From: Bin87 sp965219925
GTDB lineage: Bacteria > Chloroflexota > Dehalococcoidia > Lucifugimonadales > UBA3495
Direction: 5' to 3'
Assembly (NCBI GenBank): GCA_965219925.1
Contig: OZ244795.1
Coordinates: forward strand, 3,720,001 to 3,784,000
DNA: 64,000 bases
The notes under the pieces are model-generated. The model was not told the DNA's origin and did no database searches. It saw nothing but the letters and a program-made list of their open reading frames with translations. Below are positions 50,588 through 59,435 of this stretch, piece by piece (the stretch's first letter is position 1; each line of letters opens with the position of its first letter). The position numbers were made by a program, and so were the translations under genes.

Positions 50588-51469
50588 TTATGCCAACTCC
50601 CCTGCAATAGCGGTGGCCAAGCCGTCGGGAACGGACAGGCGTACTACCTCGGACACTTCCGACAGCAGTTCGATGGGTTCGTTGTACCAATGGACGTCAT
50701 TATCGTCGATTACTGAAATAGCCTTAACGGGAAGGCCCTGTTCCCCTAGCACGGGGGCCAAATCCGAAAACACCGTAAAAGCGTGTTCGATGGCCCGCCT
50801 TTGCCATCCGGCATATTTGCGTCCGTAGAGAGCCATGAGCGCAGCATCTTGTCGTTTGGTATGAACAAAGTAGTCTAGATTCCAGCTGTACTTCGTCCGT
50901 CCCGTCAATTTGATGTTGCGTTTGTAGTCCCACTGGTATTTTTCAATCGTGGCAGCAATCCGGCTTGCAGTAATTTGCCGTGCAGTATTCCCGGTGAATT
51001 CCCCCGGTAGTCCTGGGGCAAAGTCGAGCGTATGGCCCACTGTTGCAATTTGCCTCGTAGTATTCTCGGTGAATACATCCGCTGGTTGTTCGCCAACGTC
51101 TAGCGTATTGCTCACTGTTGTAATAGCCTGCGCCAGTCGGACTACGGCATCAGCCAAACCGCCATCGGAAACGCGGGCCAATATCGCCTCTTCAAAACGT
51201 TCCACACCATAGGCCGAACAGGCAGCATAGTATGCCTCGTCCTGTTTAGGCGTCAGGCGATCATATGCTCCGTTAACAAAAATCCAGCCGTAAGTATCTC
51301 CCAAGTCGGATACAACCTGGCCCCAGGGTGTGTCGCGCCAGTACACGTCAATCTGGTGGCCGTCAGGCAAGACAAAGGGCGTCCGAATCTGTACACGGTC
51401 ACCTGCGGTAATGCACTCAAACATGGAGCCGAGTTGCGAATGCAGTGATCGGCAAATTTCAGTGGTCAT
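50588..51469 (-). CDS. DUF1828/DUF1829-like protein with internal duplication
   Basis: ATG 51469 forms an ATGA overlap with the preceding stop, fixing the start. The 293-residue protein has a DUF1828-like N-terminus (C-I-T-A-G-D-R-V-Q-I-R-T-P-F and V-S-D-L-G-D-T-Y-G-W) and a DUF1829-like C-terminal half (Y-K-R-N-I-K-L-T-G-R-T-K-Y-S-W-N-L-D-Y-F). Between them, residues ~121-168 (50963-51109) hold two similar ~25-residue units, each with T-L-D and F-T-x-N-T-x-R-Q-I. Domain names are recalled from pattern. The family is of unknown function but often lies in defence-like neighbourhoods. Confidence 0.6.
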   Translation of the reverse strand: MTTEICRSLHSQLGSMFECITAGDRVQIRTPFVLPDGHQIDVYWRDTPWGQVVSDLGDTYGWIFVNGAYDRLTPKQDEAYYAACSAYGVERFEEAILARVSDGGLADAVVRLAQAITTVSNTLDVGEQPADVFTENTTRQIATVGHTLDFAPGLPGEFTGNTARQITASRIAATIEKYQWDYKRNIKLTGRTKYSWNLDYFVHTKRQDAALMALYGRKYAGWQRRAIEHAFTVFSDLAPVLGEQGLPVKAISVIDDNDVHWYNEPIELLSEVSEVVRLSVPDGLATAIAGELA

Positions 51470-51936
51470 ATCTGTTGCAATGGCGGCCATTGTTGCCTCG
51501 CTGGATTGTGAAAACTTCCCCTATGCGTCAGTAATGACTCGGAACAAAACGCAATCCATGCCGCTGCCGGGTCGTCAGCTAGACGTGCGATGCTATCAGG
51601 CAGCGGCGTGACCTGTTCGTTTCCTTGTGTTCCATGATGCTTGTGGAAAGGCATTCCCCTATGCGGCACTCCCAAGCAAAACCCATAAATTCGACCAATC
51701 CCATCAACGAAATATGCAATAGTAAGCTTCGGAACCAATGGATTGCACCAAACGTTTATGCCTATTGTATGCCGTTCACTGTTACTATGCTGGATAGTAT
51801 GACGAAATCTGAATGGACCTCCGGGGCTTCTTGTCGTTTCCCATTCAATATCACCAACCAAGAGCTTGCCAGAGTCGCTGATAAACGCGTTAAATTCATC
51901 CGCTGTCATGGAACCTGCCAGCCGCTCACCAGCCAT
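51466..51936 (-). CDS. Hypothetical protein coupled to DUF1828-like gene (possibly DUF6978-like)
   Basis: The 156-residue protein starts at ATG 51936 and overlaps the next gene by ATGA. It contains H-T-I-G-I-N-V-W-C-N-P-L-V-P-K-L and a C-terminal G-V-P-H-R-G-M-P-F-H-K-H-H, recalling small proteins found beside DUF1828 genes that contain H-R-N and H-x-H motifs. The pair could be a two-gene toxin-antitoxin or antiviral unit, but this rests on coupling and size alone. It looks AT-richer than the following cox genes. Confidence 0.5.
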   Translation of the reverse strand: MAGERLAGSMTADEFNAFISDSGKLLVGDIEWETTRSPGGPFRFRHTIQHSNSERHTIGINVWCNPLVPKLTIAYFVDGIGRIYGFCLGVPHRGMPFHKHHGTQGNEQVTPLPDSIARLADDPAAAWIAFCSESLLTHRGSFHNPARQQWPPLQQI

Positions 51937-52141
51937 TTGCTCGCTTAGGCAAGTGCCTTATTCTAGATGATAGCACGGTCTGTCAATCACGGTAATTGCG
52001 CCTCAATTTGACCCACCCCCGGCTGCCGTCTATACTGCCGGAGGGAGTCGGCCACGGTGATATTGGCTGCTTCCGCCACATTACCTCACCCCTGCCGCGA
52101 CCGTGTGTTCGCCGGCGTTCCTGACCAGAGGAGGTGTTATT

Positions 52142-52621
52142 TTGCCCAATAAAGTACCCATCACGATAACCGTGAATGGCCGCTCCCATTCCGCCGACGT
52201 GGAACCCCGCACCCTCTTAGTGCATTTCCTGCGGGAATCCCTGAACCTCACTGGCACCAAGATCGGATGCGACACCAGTCAGTGCGGCGCCTGCGTCGTA
52301 AAGATGAACGGTGTAACCATGAAGTCGTGCACCGCGTTCGCAGTGCAGGCCGACGGCGCCGACATTACAACCATCGAAGGGCTGGCCCAGAATGGCGATC
52401 TGACCGCGGTGCAGGAAGCCTTTTGGAACAACCACGGTCTGCAGTGCGGCTATTGCACCGCCGGCATGATTATGTCGGTGACCGAGATTCTGGAACGCAA
52501 CCCGAACCCGTCGGCGGACGAAGTGCGGGCCGGACTGGAAGGAAACATGTGCCGCTGCACGGGCTACACCAACATTGTCAGGGCCGCTCTGGCCGCCGCT
52601 GCTGCCCAGCGAGGAGGCTAA
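52142..52621 (+). CDS. coxS: [2Fe-2S] subunit of a molybdenum hydroxylase (CoxS-like)
   Basis: TTG 52142 follows AGAGGAGG by 7 bp. The 159-residue protein has the plant-type cluster ligands C-D-T-S-Q-C-G-A-C near residue 42 with a following C (K-S-C), and the second cluster C-G-Y-C ... C-R-C near 102 and 136. It carries electrons from the molybdopterin subunit to FAD. It heads a three-gene operon, 52142-55948, with gaps of 9 and 30 bp in the S-L-M order. The pathway could be CO, aldehyde or aromatic N-heterocycle oxidation. Confidence 0.9.
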   Translation: MPNKVPITITVNGRSHSADVEPRTLLVHFLRESLNLTGTKIGCDTSQCGACVVKMNGVTMKSCTAFAVQADGADITTIEGLAQNGDLTAVQEAFWNNHGLQCGYCTAGMIMSVTEILERNPNPSADEVRAGLEGNMCRCTGYTNIVRAALAAAAAQRGG

Positions 52622-52630
52622 GGACGCACT

Positions 52631-55039
52631 ATGACTACCCGAATTTTTGGCTCCGGTATCCGACGGCGTGAAGACCCGCGCCTGATCACCGGTCAGGCAT
52701 CATATACCGACGACATCAAGCTGACGAGTATGGTCCATGCTGCCATCCTGCGCAGCCCCCATGCCCACGCCCGCATCACCAGCATTGACACCTCGGCGGC
52801 GCAGGGCGCGCCCGGGGTGCTGGCCGTGTACACGGGCGCCGACACCGCCGGAGCGCTGAATCCCATACCCTGCGCCTGGGCCATCCCCGACTCTGATCTG
52901 AAGGCCGTTGCCTATCCGGCGATTGCCACCGACGTGGTTCGCTATGTTGGTGATGCGGTTGCGGTGGTGGTGGCGGAGAACCGCTATCAGGCCGAGGACG
53001 CGATGGAACTGATCGACGTGGCCTACGAGCCACTGCCGGCCATCATCGACCCCGAAGGCGCGCTGGCCGACGGCGTTCCGCAGCTACACGAGGATGCTCC
53101 CAACAACCAGGCCTTCCACTGGGTAGCCGCCGGTGGCGACACCGACGCCGCCTTTGCCGACGCTGCGATAACCGTGAGTGAGACCATCCGGCAGCAGAAG
53201 CTCATACCCACAGCCATGGAGACTCGTTCGGCAATTGCCTCGTATTCTCAGGCCATGGGCGAGTTGACCATCTGGAACACCACGCAGAACCCGCACATCG
53301 CCAGATTCGTGACCTGCCTGGTTACCGGCATCGGTGAGCACAAGATTCGCATCATCGCCCCCGAAGTGGGCGGCGGGTTCGGCTCGAAGATTGCCGTCTA
53401 TCCGTCGGAGATGATCGCAGCCTTCTGTTCGATGCAGCTGGGTATACCCGTCAAGTGGACGGAAACACGAACCGAAAACTACATCGCCACGACCCACGGC
53501 CGCGACCACGTTGAGTACGTGGAGATGGCCGCCGACAGCAACGGCAAGGTAACCGCCGTCCGGAGCGTGGTGTACGCCGGCATGGGAGCCTATCTGTCCA
53601 CGGCAGCGCCGGGCATCCCAACGATTCTGCACGGCCTGATGTACTCGGGTCCCTACGACATCGCCAACATCAAGGCCGACGTGTACGGTGTGTTCACCAA
53701 CTCCACACCGGTGGAAGCGTACCGCGGCGCCGGGCGTCCGGAGGCCACGTTCCTGCTGGAACGGCTGATGGACAAGGTGGCCGACGCGGTGGGAATCGAC
53801 CCGGTGGAGGCACGGCGTCGGAACCTGATCGAGCCGTTCGACAACAACCGGGACGTTGCCATCGGCATTACCTACGACAGCGGCAACTATACCGGCGCGT
53901 TGGATCTACTGCTGGGTCATATTGGGTACGATGGCTTCCGGCACGATCAGGAACACGAACGTGAACACGGCACTTTCCGCGGCATCGGGGTAGCCTGCTA
54001 CTGCGAGATTTGCGGCCTTGGCCCCTCTCAGGTGGCCGGGGCGGTGGGGTTCGGCGGAGGATTGTGGGAGAGCGCAACGGTCCGCATCTACACCACCGGC
54101 AAGGTGAACGTGTTTATCGGAACCTCACCCCACGGCCAGGGCGAGGAAACTACCTTTGCCCAGATCGTGTCTGACGAGATCGGGGTGCCGGTGGACGACG
54201 TAGAGATCGTTCACGGCGACACCGCCAACACGCCAATGGGATGGGGAACCTACGGGAGCCGCACCACGGTGGTCGGCGGAGCCGCGGTTGCCCTCACCAT
54301 GCGAAAACTGAGGGACAAGGCGCGGGTAATCGCCGCCCATCTGCTGGAAGCCGATGAGGCTGACATAGAGTACGCAGACGGGCAGTTCTTCGTGCGCGGC
54401 GCTCCCGACCGGGCGCAGTCGATACAGGACGTGGCGCTGCAGGCCAACGTGGCCTGGAACCTGCCCGCAGGCATCGAGCCGGGCATGGAAGCCAGCACCT
54501 ACTACGATCCGCCCAACTTCAGTTATCCGTTCGGCGCCCATGCCGCAATCGTGAGCATTGATACGGACAACGGGCACATTACGCTGGATCGCTACGTGGC
54601 CGTAGACGACTGTGGGCCCCAGATCAACCCGATGGTGGTTGAGGGACAGGTTCACGGCGGAGTGGTGCAGGGCGCCGGTCAGGCACTGTGGGAGGGGGCC
54701 GTATATGACGACAGCGGCCAACTGCTCACCGGTTCGATGATGGACTACGCCATTCCGCGGGCGCACCTGGTGCCCGACATTGAAGTGCATTCGACCGTTA
54801 CGCCGTCGCCGCACAACCCGTTGGGCGTGAAGGGCATCGGCGAGACAGGAACCATTGCCTCTACGGCTGCCATTTACAGCGCCGTGATGGACGCTCTGAA
54901 ACCACTGGGCGTTACCCAGCTGGACATGCCGCTGACACCCGAAAAGGTGTGGCGGGCCATCCAGGAGGGCGGCCACGGGAACGGTCATGGGCACGGTCAC
55001 GGCCATGGGCATGACCACGGTCATGGACACAACCACTAA
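52631..55039 (+). CDS. coxL: Molybdopterin-binding subunit of xanthine dehydrogenase/CO dehydrogenase family (form II CoxL-like), His-rich tail
   Basis: The 802-residue subunit contains G-G-G-F-G-S-K near residue 245, the active-site loop A-Y-R-G-A-G-R near 365, a late G-V-K-G-I-G-E-T-G-T with the base Glu, and usual large-subunit length. AYRGAGR marks form II CoxL-like enzymes; form I CO dehydrogenases have AYxCSFR, so activity on CO is doubtful. The last ~25 residues are almost only Gly and His with a few Asn/Asp (G-H-G-H-G-H-D-H-G-H-G-H-N-H), a likely metal-binding tail unusual in this family. Confidence 0.9.
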   Translation: MTTRIFGSGIRRREDPRLITGQASYTDDIKLTSMVHAAILRSPHAHARITSIDTSAAQGAPGVLAVYTGADTAGALNPIPCAWAIPDSDLKAVAYPAIATDVVRYVGDAVAVVVAENRYQAEDAMELIDVAYEPLPAIIDPEGALADGVPQLHEDAPNNQAFHWVAAGGDTDAAFADAAITVSETIRQQKLIPTAMETRSAIASYSQAMGELTIWNTTQNPHIARFVTCLVTGIGEHKIRIIAPEVGGGFGSKIAVYPSEMIAAFCSMQLGIPVKWTETRTENYIATTHGRDHVEYVEMAADSNGKVTAVRSVVYAGMGAYLSTAAPGIPTILHGLMYSGPYDIANIKADVYGVFTNSTPVEAYRGAGRPEATFLLERLMDKVADAVGIDPVEARRRNLIEPFDNNRDVAIGITYDSGNYTGALDLLLGHIGYDGFRHDQEHEREHGTFRGIGVACYCEICGLGPSQVAGAVGFGGGLWESATVRIYTTGKVNVFIGTSPHGQGEETTFAQIVSDEIGVPVDDVEIVHGDTANTPMGWGTYGSRTTVVGGAAVALTMRKLRDKARVIAAHLLEADEADIEYADGQFFVRGAPDRAQSIQDVALQANVAWNLPAGIEPGMEASTYYDPPNFSYPFGAHAAIVSIDTDNGHITLDRYVAVDDCGPQINPMVVEGQVHGGVVQGAGQALWEGAVYDDSGQLLTGSMMDYAIPRAHLVPDIEVHSTVTPSPHNPLGVKGIGETGTIASTAAIYSAVMDALKPLGVTQLDMPLTPEKVWRAIQEGGHGNGHGHGHGHGHDHGHGHNH

Positions 55040-55069
55040 CCGGCACCGGACAGAGGAGGACTGATTGCA

Positions 55070-55948
55070 ATGTTTGCAGCAGAGTTTGAATACCGGAAGG
55101 CCGGTTCGATTGCGGAAGCGGTGCAACTGCTGGCCGACAACCCCGACGCCAAGATACTGGCCGGCGGACACAGCCTGATTCCGCTGATGCGGTTCCGGCT
55201 GGCGCGACCTGAAACGGTGATCGACATCGGCGGCATCGCCGGGTTGAAGGGCGTAACCGTGAGCAACGGCACCATCCGGATCGGCGCGCTGACCACCCAC
55301 GCCGAGATTGCCAATTCAGCCGAGGTGGAGCGCTCCAACGGTTTGCTGGCGGAGGCGGCCCGGGGGATCGGCGACCCGGCGGTTCGCAACCGGGGCACCA
55401 TCGGCGGCAACCTGGCTCATGCCGACCCGTCGTCGGACTGGGGAACCGTGCTGACGGCTCTGGGAGCCACCGTGCACGTGCAGGGGCCTTCGGGCAGTCG
55501 CAACGTGGACGCCAGTGATTTTATAGAAGATGCCTTCGCGACTGCGCTGGCCGACAACGAGATCATCACTACCATTACGGTACCCACGCTGGCCGCTAAC
55601 CAGCGGGCCGAGTACGCCAAGATGGCCCACCCGGCCAGCTTCTATTCGGTGGTGGGCGGCGCCGTGGTGGTTACCATGGACGGCGAACGATGCACCGCCG
55701 CCTCGGTAGCAGTGGGTGGATTGACGCCTCGACCGGTAAAAGCGCCGGCGGTGGAAGCAGCCCTGACGGGGATGCAGTTGACGGCGGACAACATCGCCAC
55801 GGCCACGGCGCACCTGGGCGAGGATATAACCGCTGCGGGTGTGGACATCATCGGTGATGTTTACGCTTCGGCGGACTACCGGGCTGGCGTGGCGCCCGTC
55901 GAGGTGAAACACGCGCTGATGCACGCCATCGGGCTGGCGCACCACTGA
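55070..55948 (+). CDS. coxM: FAD-binding subunit of the molybdenum hydroxylase (CoxM-like)
   Basis: The 292-residue protein has the FAD motifs A-G-G-H-S-L-I-P-L-M near residue 33 and T-I-G-G-N-L-A-H-A-D-P near 108, then V-G-G-L-T-P-R-P near 220. It passes electrons from CoxS to the acceptor. ATG 55070 follows AGGAGG by 10 bp. With coxS and coxL it completes a trimeric enzyme. Maturation factors (CoxD/E/F, XdhC) are not encoded here. Confidence 0.9.
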   Translation: MFAAEFEYRKAGSIAEAVQLLADNPDAKILAGGHSLIPLMRFRLARPETVIDIGGIAGLKGVTVSNGTIRIGALTTHAEIANSAEVERSNGLLAEAARGIGDPAVRNRGTIGGNLAHADPSSDWGTVLTALGATVHVQGPSGSRNVDASDFIEDAFATALADNEIITTITVPTLAANQRAEYAKMAHPASFYSVVGGAVVVTMDGERCTAASVAVGGLTPRPVKAPAVEAALTGMQLTADNIATATAHLGEDITAAGVDIIGDVYASADYRAGVAPVEVKHALMHAIGLAHH

Positions 55949-56018
55949 AGGCCCACCGGAAATAATCGACAAGTACGGAGAGGCCCGCAATGCCGACAAG
56001 TATTGCGGGCCGATTCTA

Positions 56019-56252
56019 CTACCTGCGACGGCGTCGCAGGAGTTGGCACATCATGGCTCTATTTTGAGTAGGTGTACCTATTCTTGGAAACTTTGTCTCC
56101 AGAGCTTGCTCTATTGCTTGCATAGTACGTTCTATGGCTTGGCTAGCCGCTTCTTTACGGATTCGTGCTTCCCGTTCGCTACTGGTGTACATAATAACCC
56201 TCGTCGCTGTATGGTGGCTTGGAGTTAAGGTCAATCGGGAAAAAGTCACCAC
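56019..56252 (-). CDS. Small basic protein, unknown
   Basis: A 77-residue frame, or 57 residues from the internal ATG 56192 (M-Y-T-S-S-E-R-E-A-R). It is helical-looking (S-Q-A-I-E-R-T-M-Q-A-I-E-Q-A-L-E) and ends L-L-R-R-R-R-R. It starts 21 bp after the DGQHR gene stop and could be its partner. No family is recognised and chance is possible. Confidence 0.35.
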   Translation of the reverse strand: MVTFSRLTLTPSHHTATRVIMYTSSEREARIRKEAASQAIERTMQAIEQALETKFPRIGTPTQNRAMMCQLLRRRRR

Positions 56253-56273
56253 TTAGACCACGCCTCTATGGTG

Positions 56274-57452
56274 CTAACGCACCTCAAGATTTGGCAGTTG
56301 TTCCTTTATTTTTGCTTGTAGTACTCGACTACCGGGACGGCCGTTGAACAACCCACTGGCTCCATCCGATCCCCGCCTCCAAAAGTCGGCTCCGTCGACC
56401 CAAGTACCATCCCCGGTGGTTTCCCCGAGATCGGTAAGCGGGATACGCATTATTTCCGCATGATTGGCTGGGTCCAAAACAGATTGCCCTTTCGAAACCA
56501 TGACCGCCAGGACGTTGACCAATACACCATGCAGCGCGGTGGTCCCCAGCGTGCGTTGCAAGTTGAACCGTTCCGGGTCACTCATAGCCTCAGGAAGAAC
56601 GATTTTGATGCCTTCCCAATAGGCATTTAGGATGCGGCACTGTTGCTCGGTGTCCCCTACGGACTGGAAGTACCCTGGTTGGTCTACTAGCGGACGCAGG
56701 GACGTGATCATCCCGTTATTGGTGATCAAAGTTCCTGTCTTTGACTGTCCTGGGAACTGGATTTTGTCGCGCCAGATCTCCACCTGCTTCAAGGAATCGG
56801 TCAACCGGCTAGCCGCTTCAATCCACGCTTTGCCAGTTTCTACTAATTGGTCTCTAACCACTTCCGACGCTTGGGCACGACGCTTGAGCAAGTCCATCGC
56901 CAACCCCGTTCCGATACTTTTCGCGTTGCTGTTTACCACATGAAATTCGGTCATTTCACCGTTTAGGTCAGCACCGAGGAGGCACACGAACGGCAACGTA
57001 TAGTCGCCCCACTTGTCCGGCTCTTCCTCATAGAGGCGCATCAACGATTCGACCCTGTGCTGGCCGTCGACAACGAACAATCGGTCGCCGCTACTGAGAA
57101 CCAATTGCGTTACGGGCACCTGGTTAGGCACATGCCGCAATGGATCGTAATCCCGAAGGTTTAGCAGAATCGCAGTGGGCAAATCTACACGCTTAGCTTG
57201 CAATTCCCTCTTGAGAGAATTGATTCGGCTAGCAATTGGTTCGCGCTGATATCCGTTTGGGTTTTCCCGCTGATTGACGCGGTCAACGCAGTAAAGCTTC
57301 TTCAAGACCCCAGTCGAGATCGATCCAATGGCTATCACCCGGCCCTTTTGAGCCATCCATTCTTCACCGCTGTACCGTAGATCCGGAAGTTCTTGAACGA
57401 TTACCGGGATCCTAAAGGTGGATTCTGCTACCGCCTGATTGGGGATTCCCAT
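56274..57452 (-). CDS. DGQHR-domain protein (DndB-like)
   Basis: The 392-residue protein carries the DGQHR signature V-V-D-G-Q-H-R-V-E-S-L near residue 120, with V-N-S-N-A-K-S-I-G-T and N-N-G-M-I-T-S-L farther on. The domain is shared by the DndB regulator of DNA phosphorothioation and by related ParB/sulfiredoxin-like proteins of uncertain role. No dndA/C/D/E genes are near, so it is an orphan. The gene is AT-richer than neighbours, consistent with transfer. A small basic ORF follows on the same strand. Function is unknown. Confidence 0.72.
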   Translation of the reverse strand: MGIPNQAVAESTFRIPVIVQELPDLRYSGEEWMAQKGRVIAIGSISTGVLKKLYCVDRVNQRENPNGYQREPIASRINSLKRELQAKRVDLPTAILLNLRDYDPLRHVPNQVPVTQLVLSSGDRLFVVDGQHRVESLMRLYEEEPDKWGDYTLPFVCLLGADLNGEMTEFHVVNSNAKSIGTGLAMDLLKRRAQASEVVRDQLVETGKAWIEAASRLTDSLKQVEIWRDKIQFPGQSKTGTLITNNGMITSLRPLVDQPGYFQSVGDTEQQCRILNAYWEGIKIVLPEAMSDPERFNLQRTLGTTALHGVLVNVLAVMVSKGQSVLDPANHAEIMRIPLTDLGETTGDGTWVDGADFWRRGSDGASGLFNGRPGSRVLQAKIKEQLPNLEVR

Positions 57453-57644
57453 CGAAATTCTCCGAGCCGGTCAAATTTTGCGTGTCGCGCATACCGACTA
57501 TACGAATCAGAATATCGCATCGCATAAGCAAAGTCAAATAGCGATTCGTGATTACGATCCATAATAAAAGCAAGCAGTTCAGCCTTCGGTGTTGCTCGTG
57601 CTACAATCTCGTTGGTGAATCGCTTCTGACGATAGGACCTGACT

Positions 57645-58535
57645 TTGAAAATTCTTCTTACTAATGACGATGGTATTCACGCGCCGGGACTGTGGGCAGC
57701 GGCTCGCACCCTTTCCACGGTGGGTGAGGTGGCCGTGGTCGCGCCCGACCGGGAGCAGTCGGGAGTTGGAGCGTCGATGACGCTGCACTCGCCGCTGTTT
57801 GTGCACCAGGTGCCGGCAGAGCAGTATCTAGCCCAGTTTGCGCCCGGCGAATCGACGCCGCCGCTGGCCGCCGACGCCGCGCCCGAACCGGGGCCGTCGG
57901 ACATTGCCGCCACGCTGCCCCACGCCATAACCGCCTGGTCGGTTCAGGGTACGCCGGCGGACTCGTGCATCCTGGCCCTGGAGCAGCTGGTGATGCCGAA
58001 GCCGGACCTGGTGGTGAGCGGCATCAATCGGGGGTCGAATCTGGGTTGGGACGTTATCGTGTCGGGCACCGTGGGAGCGGCGGTGCAGGGATTTGTGCGA
58101 GGATATCCCACCATCGCAATCTCGGTCGGTTCGGTGCAGTCGCCGCGATACGATGTGGCGGCCGAGCTGGTGGCCGACCTGGCCCGCAGTTTGGCCAATG
58201 CGCCGGAAATCTCGCCGCCGTATTTTTTGAACGTGAACGTTCCAAATGAGCCGCCCGACCGGATCGCCGGCGTGAAGATAACCAGGCTGGGCGGGCGCGC
58301 CTATGGTGAATCGGTACGCACCGAGGAGTCGTTCGGGCACAAACGCTACTGGATATCTCGCAACCGACCGGTGTTGGCCGGCGGCGACGGCAGCGACATA
58401 GAATCCCACAAGGCCAATCACATCACCATCACGCCGATGGGGATGGCGTTCTCCACCACGGACGAACGGATTGCGGCGGTGAAGGGGCTGGTGGAAGGTT
58501 CGATAAGCGTAGGACTGGGGAAGTCCTCACTTTAG
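57645..58535 (+). CDS. surE: 5'/3'-nucleotidase SurE
   Basis: The 296-residue protein starts at TTG 57645, directly at the conserved I-L-L-T-N-D-D-G-I-H-A-P-G. It has S-G-V-G-A-S-M-T near residue 45, G-T-P-A-D-S-C-I-L-A-L near 103, S-G-I-N-R-G-S-N-L-G near 125 and S-G-T-V-G-A-A near 140, the metal-dependent phosphatase core of SurE. Residues ~64-95 form a Pro/Ala-rich insert (S-T-P-P-L-A-A-D-A-A-P-E-P) longer than usual. It dephosphorylates nucleoside monophosphates and short polyphosphate in the cytoplasm. Confidence 0.93.
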   Translation: MKILLTNDDGIHAPGLWAAARTLSTVGEVAVVAPDREQSGVGASMTLHSPLFVHQVPAEQYLAQFAPGESTPPLAADAAPEPGPSDIAATLPHAITAWSVQGTPADSCILALEQLVMPKPDLVVSGINRGSNLGWDVIVSGTVGAAVQGFVRGYPTIAISVGSVQSPRYDVAAELVADLARSLANAPEISPPYFLNVNVPNEPPDRIAGVKITRLGGRAYGESVRTEESFGHKRYWISRNRPVLAGGDGSDIESHKANHITITPMGMAFSTTDERIAAVKGLVEGSISVGLGKSSL

Positions 58536-58572
58536 CGTTGTGGGCAACGGCCTGGGGTTGGGGCCTCAACCT

Positions 58573-58597
58573 TGCCTCTCCCATCATTGGGAGAAGG
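58573..58597. repeat. Family C hairpin repeat, degenerate
   Basis: TGCCTCTCCCATCATTGGGAGAAGGG, 40 bp after surE and just before a second copy. Confidence 0.7.
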
Positions 58598-58605
58598 GAT
58601 GATCA

Positions 58606-58643
58606 CCCTCACCCCAACCCTCTCCCATCAAGGGAGAGGGGGA
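58606..58643. repeat. Family C hairpin repeat
   Basis: CCCTCACCCCAACCCTCTCCC ATCAA GGGAGAGGGGG, between convergent surE and the membrane gene; it could end either transcript. Confidence 0.85.
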
Positions 58644-58678
58644 TGCAGTTGGGGTGCGTGCGTTGGCGCGGCGGCGGA

Positions 58679-59272
58679 TTAGCGGCGACGGCGACGGCTT
58701 CGGGTACCGCCCCGATTGGGGCGACGGCGCGGGCCGGTAGTCTGTTGACGCGTCGTCCGCGTGGACGCGACTGGCTCCGGCGCGCTGGCGTAGTCGGCGA
58801 ACCCGCCGGCCGCTCTGATGCGTCTGATGCGGGGACGATGGTGGGTAAGCCACATCGATTGCGTGAGGATGGTAAGGAGCAGACCGGGAGCGGCCAATGC
58901 CCATAGCGTGGGATCTGCGATGGTGCCATTGTACTGGATGCGGAGGAAAATCCACATCCCGCCGGCGATGAGCCAGGTCCACGACAGTATGCCGGTGAGT
59001 ACGCCGTTGTGCCAGGGGGACCGCAGGAGCAAGATGGCGCTGCACGGCCACCAGACGAAGGTGGGGACGAGAAACCACTCCCGGTAGTACCAGGGTCGGA
59101 GGGCGTTGGGCGGAACCGGCGGCGGCGGTGGCACCGGCTTGTAGGTGGGTTCGGTATAGCTAGGTTCGGTTTCGCTGGCAGCCGGCGGCCCCGGTTCAGG
59201 GGCCGAACCGGAACCTTCGTCCGGGTCGGCCGGGATGCCGCCTTGCTCGTCATGAGGAAGTGGGCGCTGCAT
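58679..59272 (-). CDS. Membrane protein with Pro-rich N-terminus, unknown
   Basis: The 197-residue protein has an acidic, Pro/Glu-rich N-terminus (P-V-P-P-P-P-P-V-P-P near residue 48), three or so hydrophobic segments (W-F-L-V-P-T-F-V-W-W-P-C-S-A-I-L-L-L; I-L-S-W-T-W-L-I-A-G-G-M-W-I; L-W-A-L-A-A-P-G-L-L-L), and an Arg/Thr-rich C-terminus ending R-R-R-R-R. No family is recognised. No clear Shine-Dalgarno precedes ATG 59272. Confidence 0.6.
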   Translation of the reverse strand: MQRPLPHDEQGGIPADPDEGSGSAPEPGPPAASETEPSYTEPTYKPVPPPPPVPPNALRPWYYREWFLVPTFVWWPCSAILLLRSPWHNGVLTGILSWTWLIAGGMWIFLRIQYNGTIADPTLWALAAPGLLLTILTQSMWLTHHRPRIRRIRAAGGFADYASAPEPVASTRTTRQQTTGPRRRPNRGGTRSRRRRR

Positions 59273-59320
59273 GAACGGTCAGCCGTGGGGTGGCAGGTTA
59301 GGTTCTGTTGACATTTCACG

Positions 59321-59390
59321 TCATTCCGGCGAAAGCAGACATCGTTCACATTCAGGGTACTCTGGATTCACACGAAAGCGGGAATGACGA
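59321..59390. repeat. Inverted repeat (CGTCATTCC...GGAATGACG type)
   Basis: CGTCATTCCGGCGAAAG and ACGAAAGCGGGAATGACG are inverted copies around ~35 bp. This is a common dispersed bacterial repeat type; a relative may be at 29507-29532. Confidence 0.65.
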
Positions 59391-59435
59391 GCTGGGGTTA
59401 GCGAAATCGCCTTATATCTCAAACGTCAACACGGC

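Noticed and set aside
52631..55039. True (form I) aerobic CO dehydrogenase
   Set aside because: The active-site loop reads AYRGAGR, the form II pattern, not AYxCSFR.
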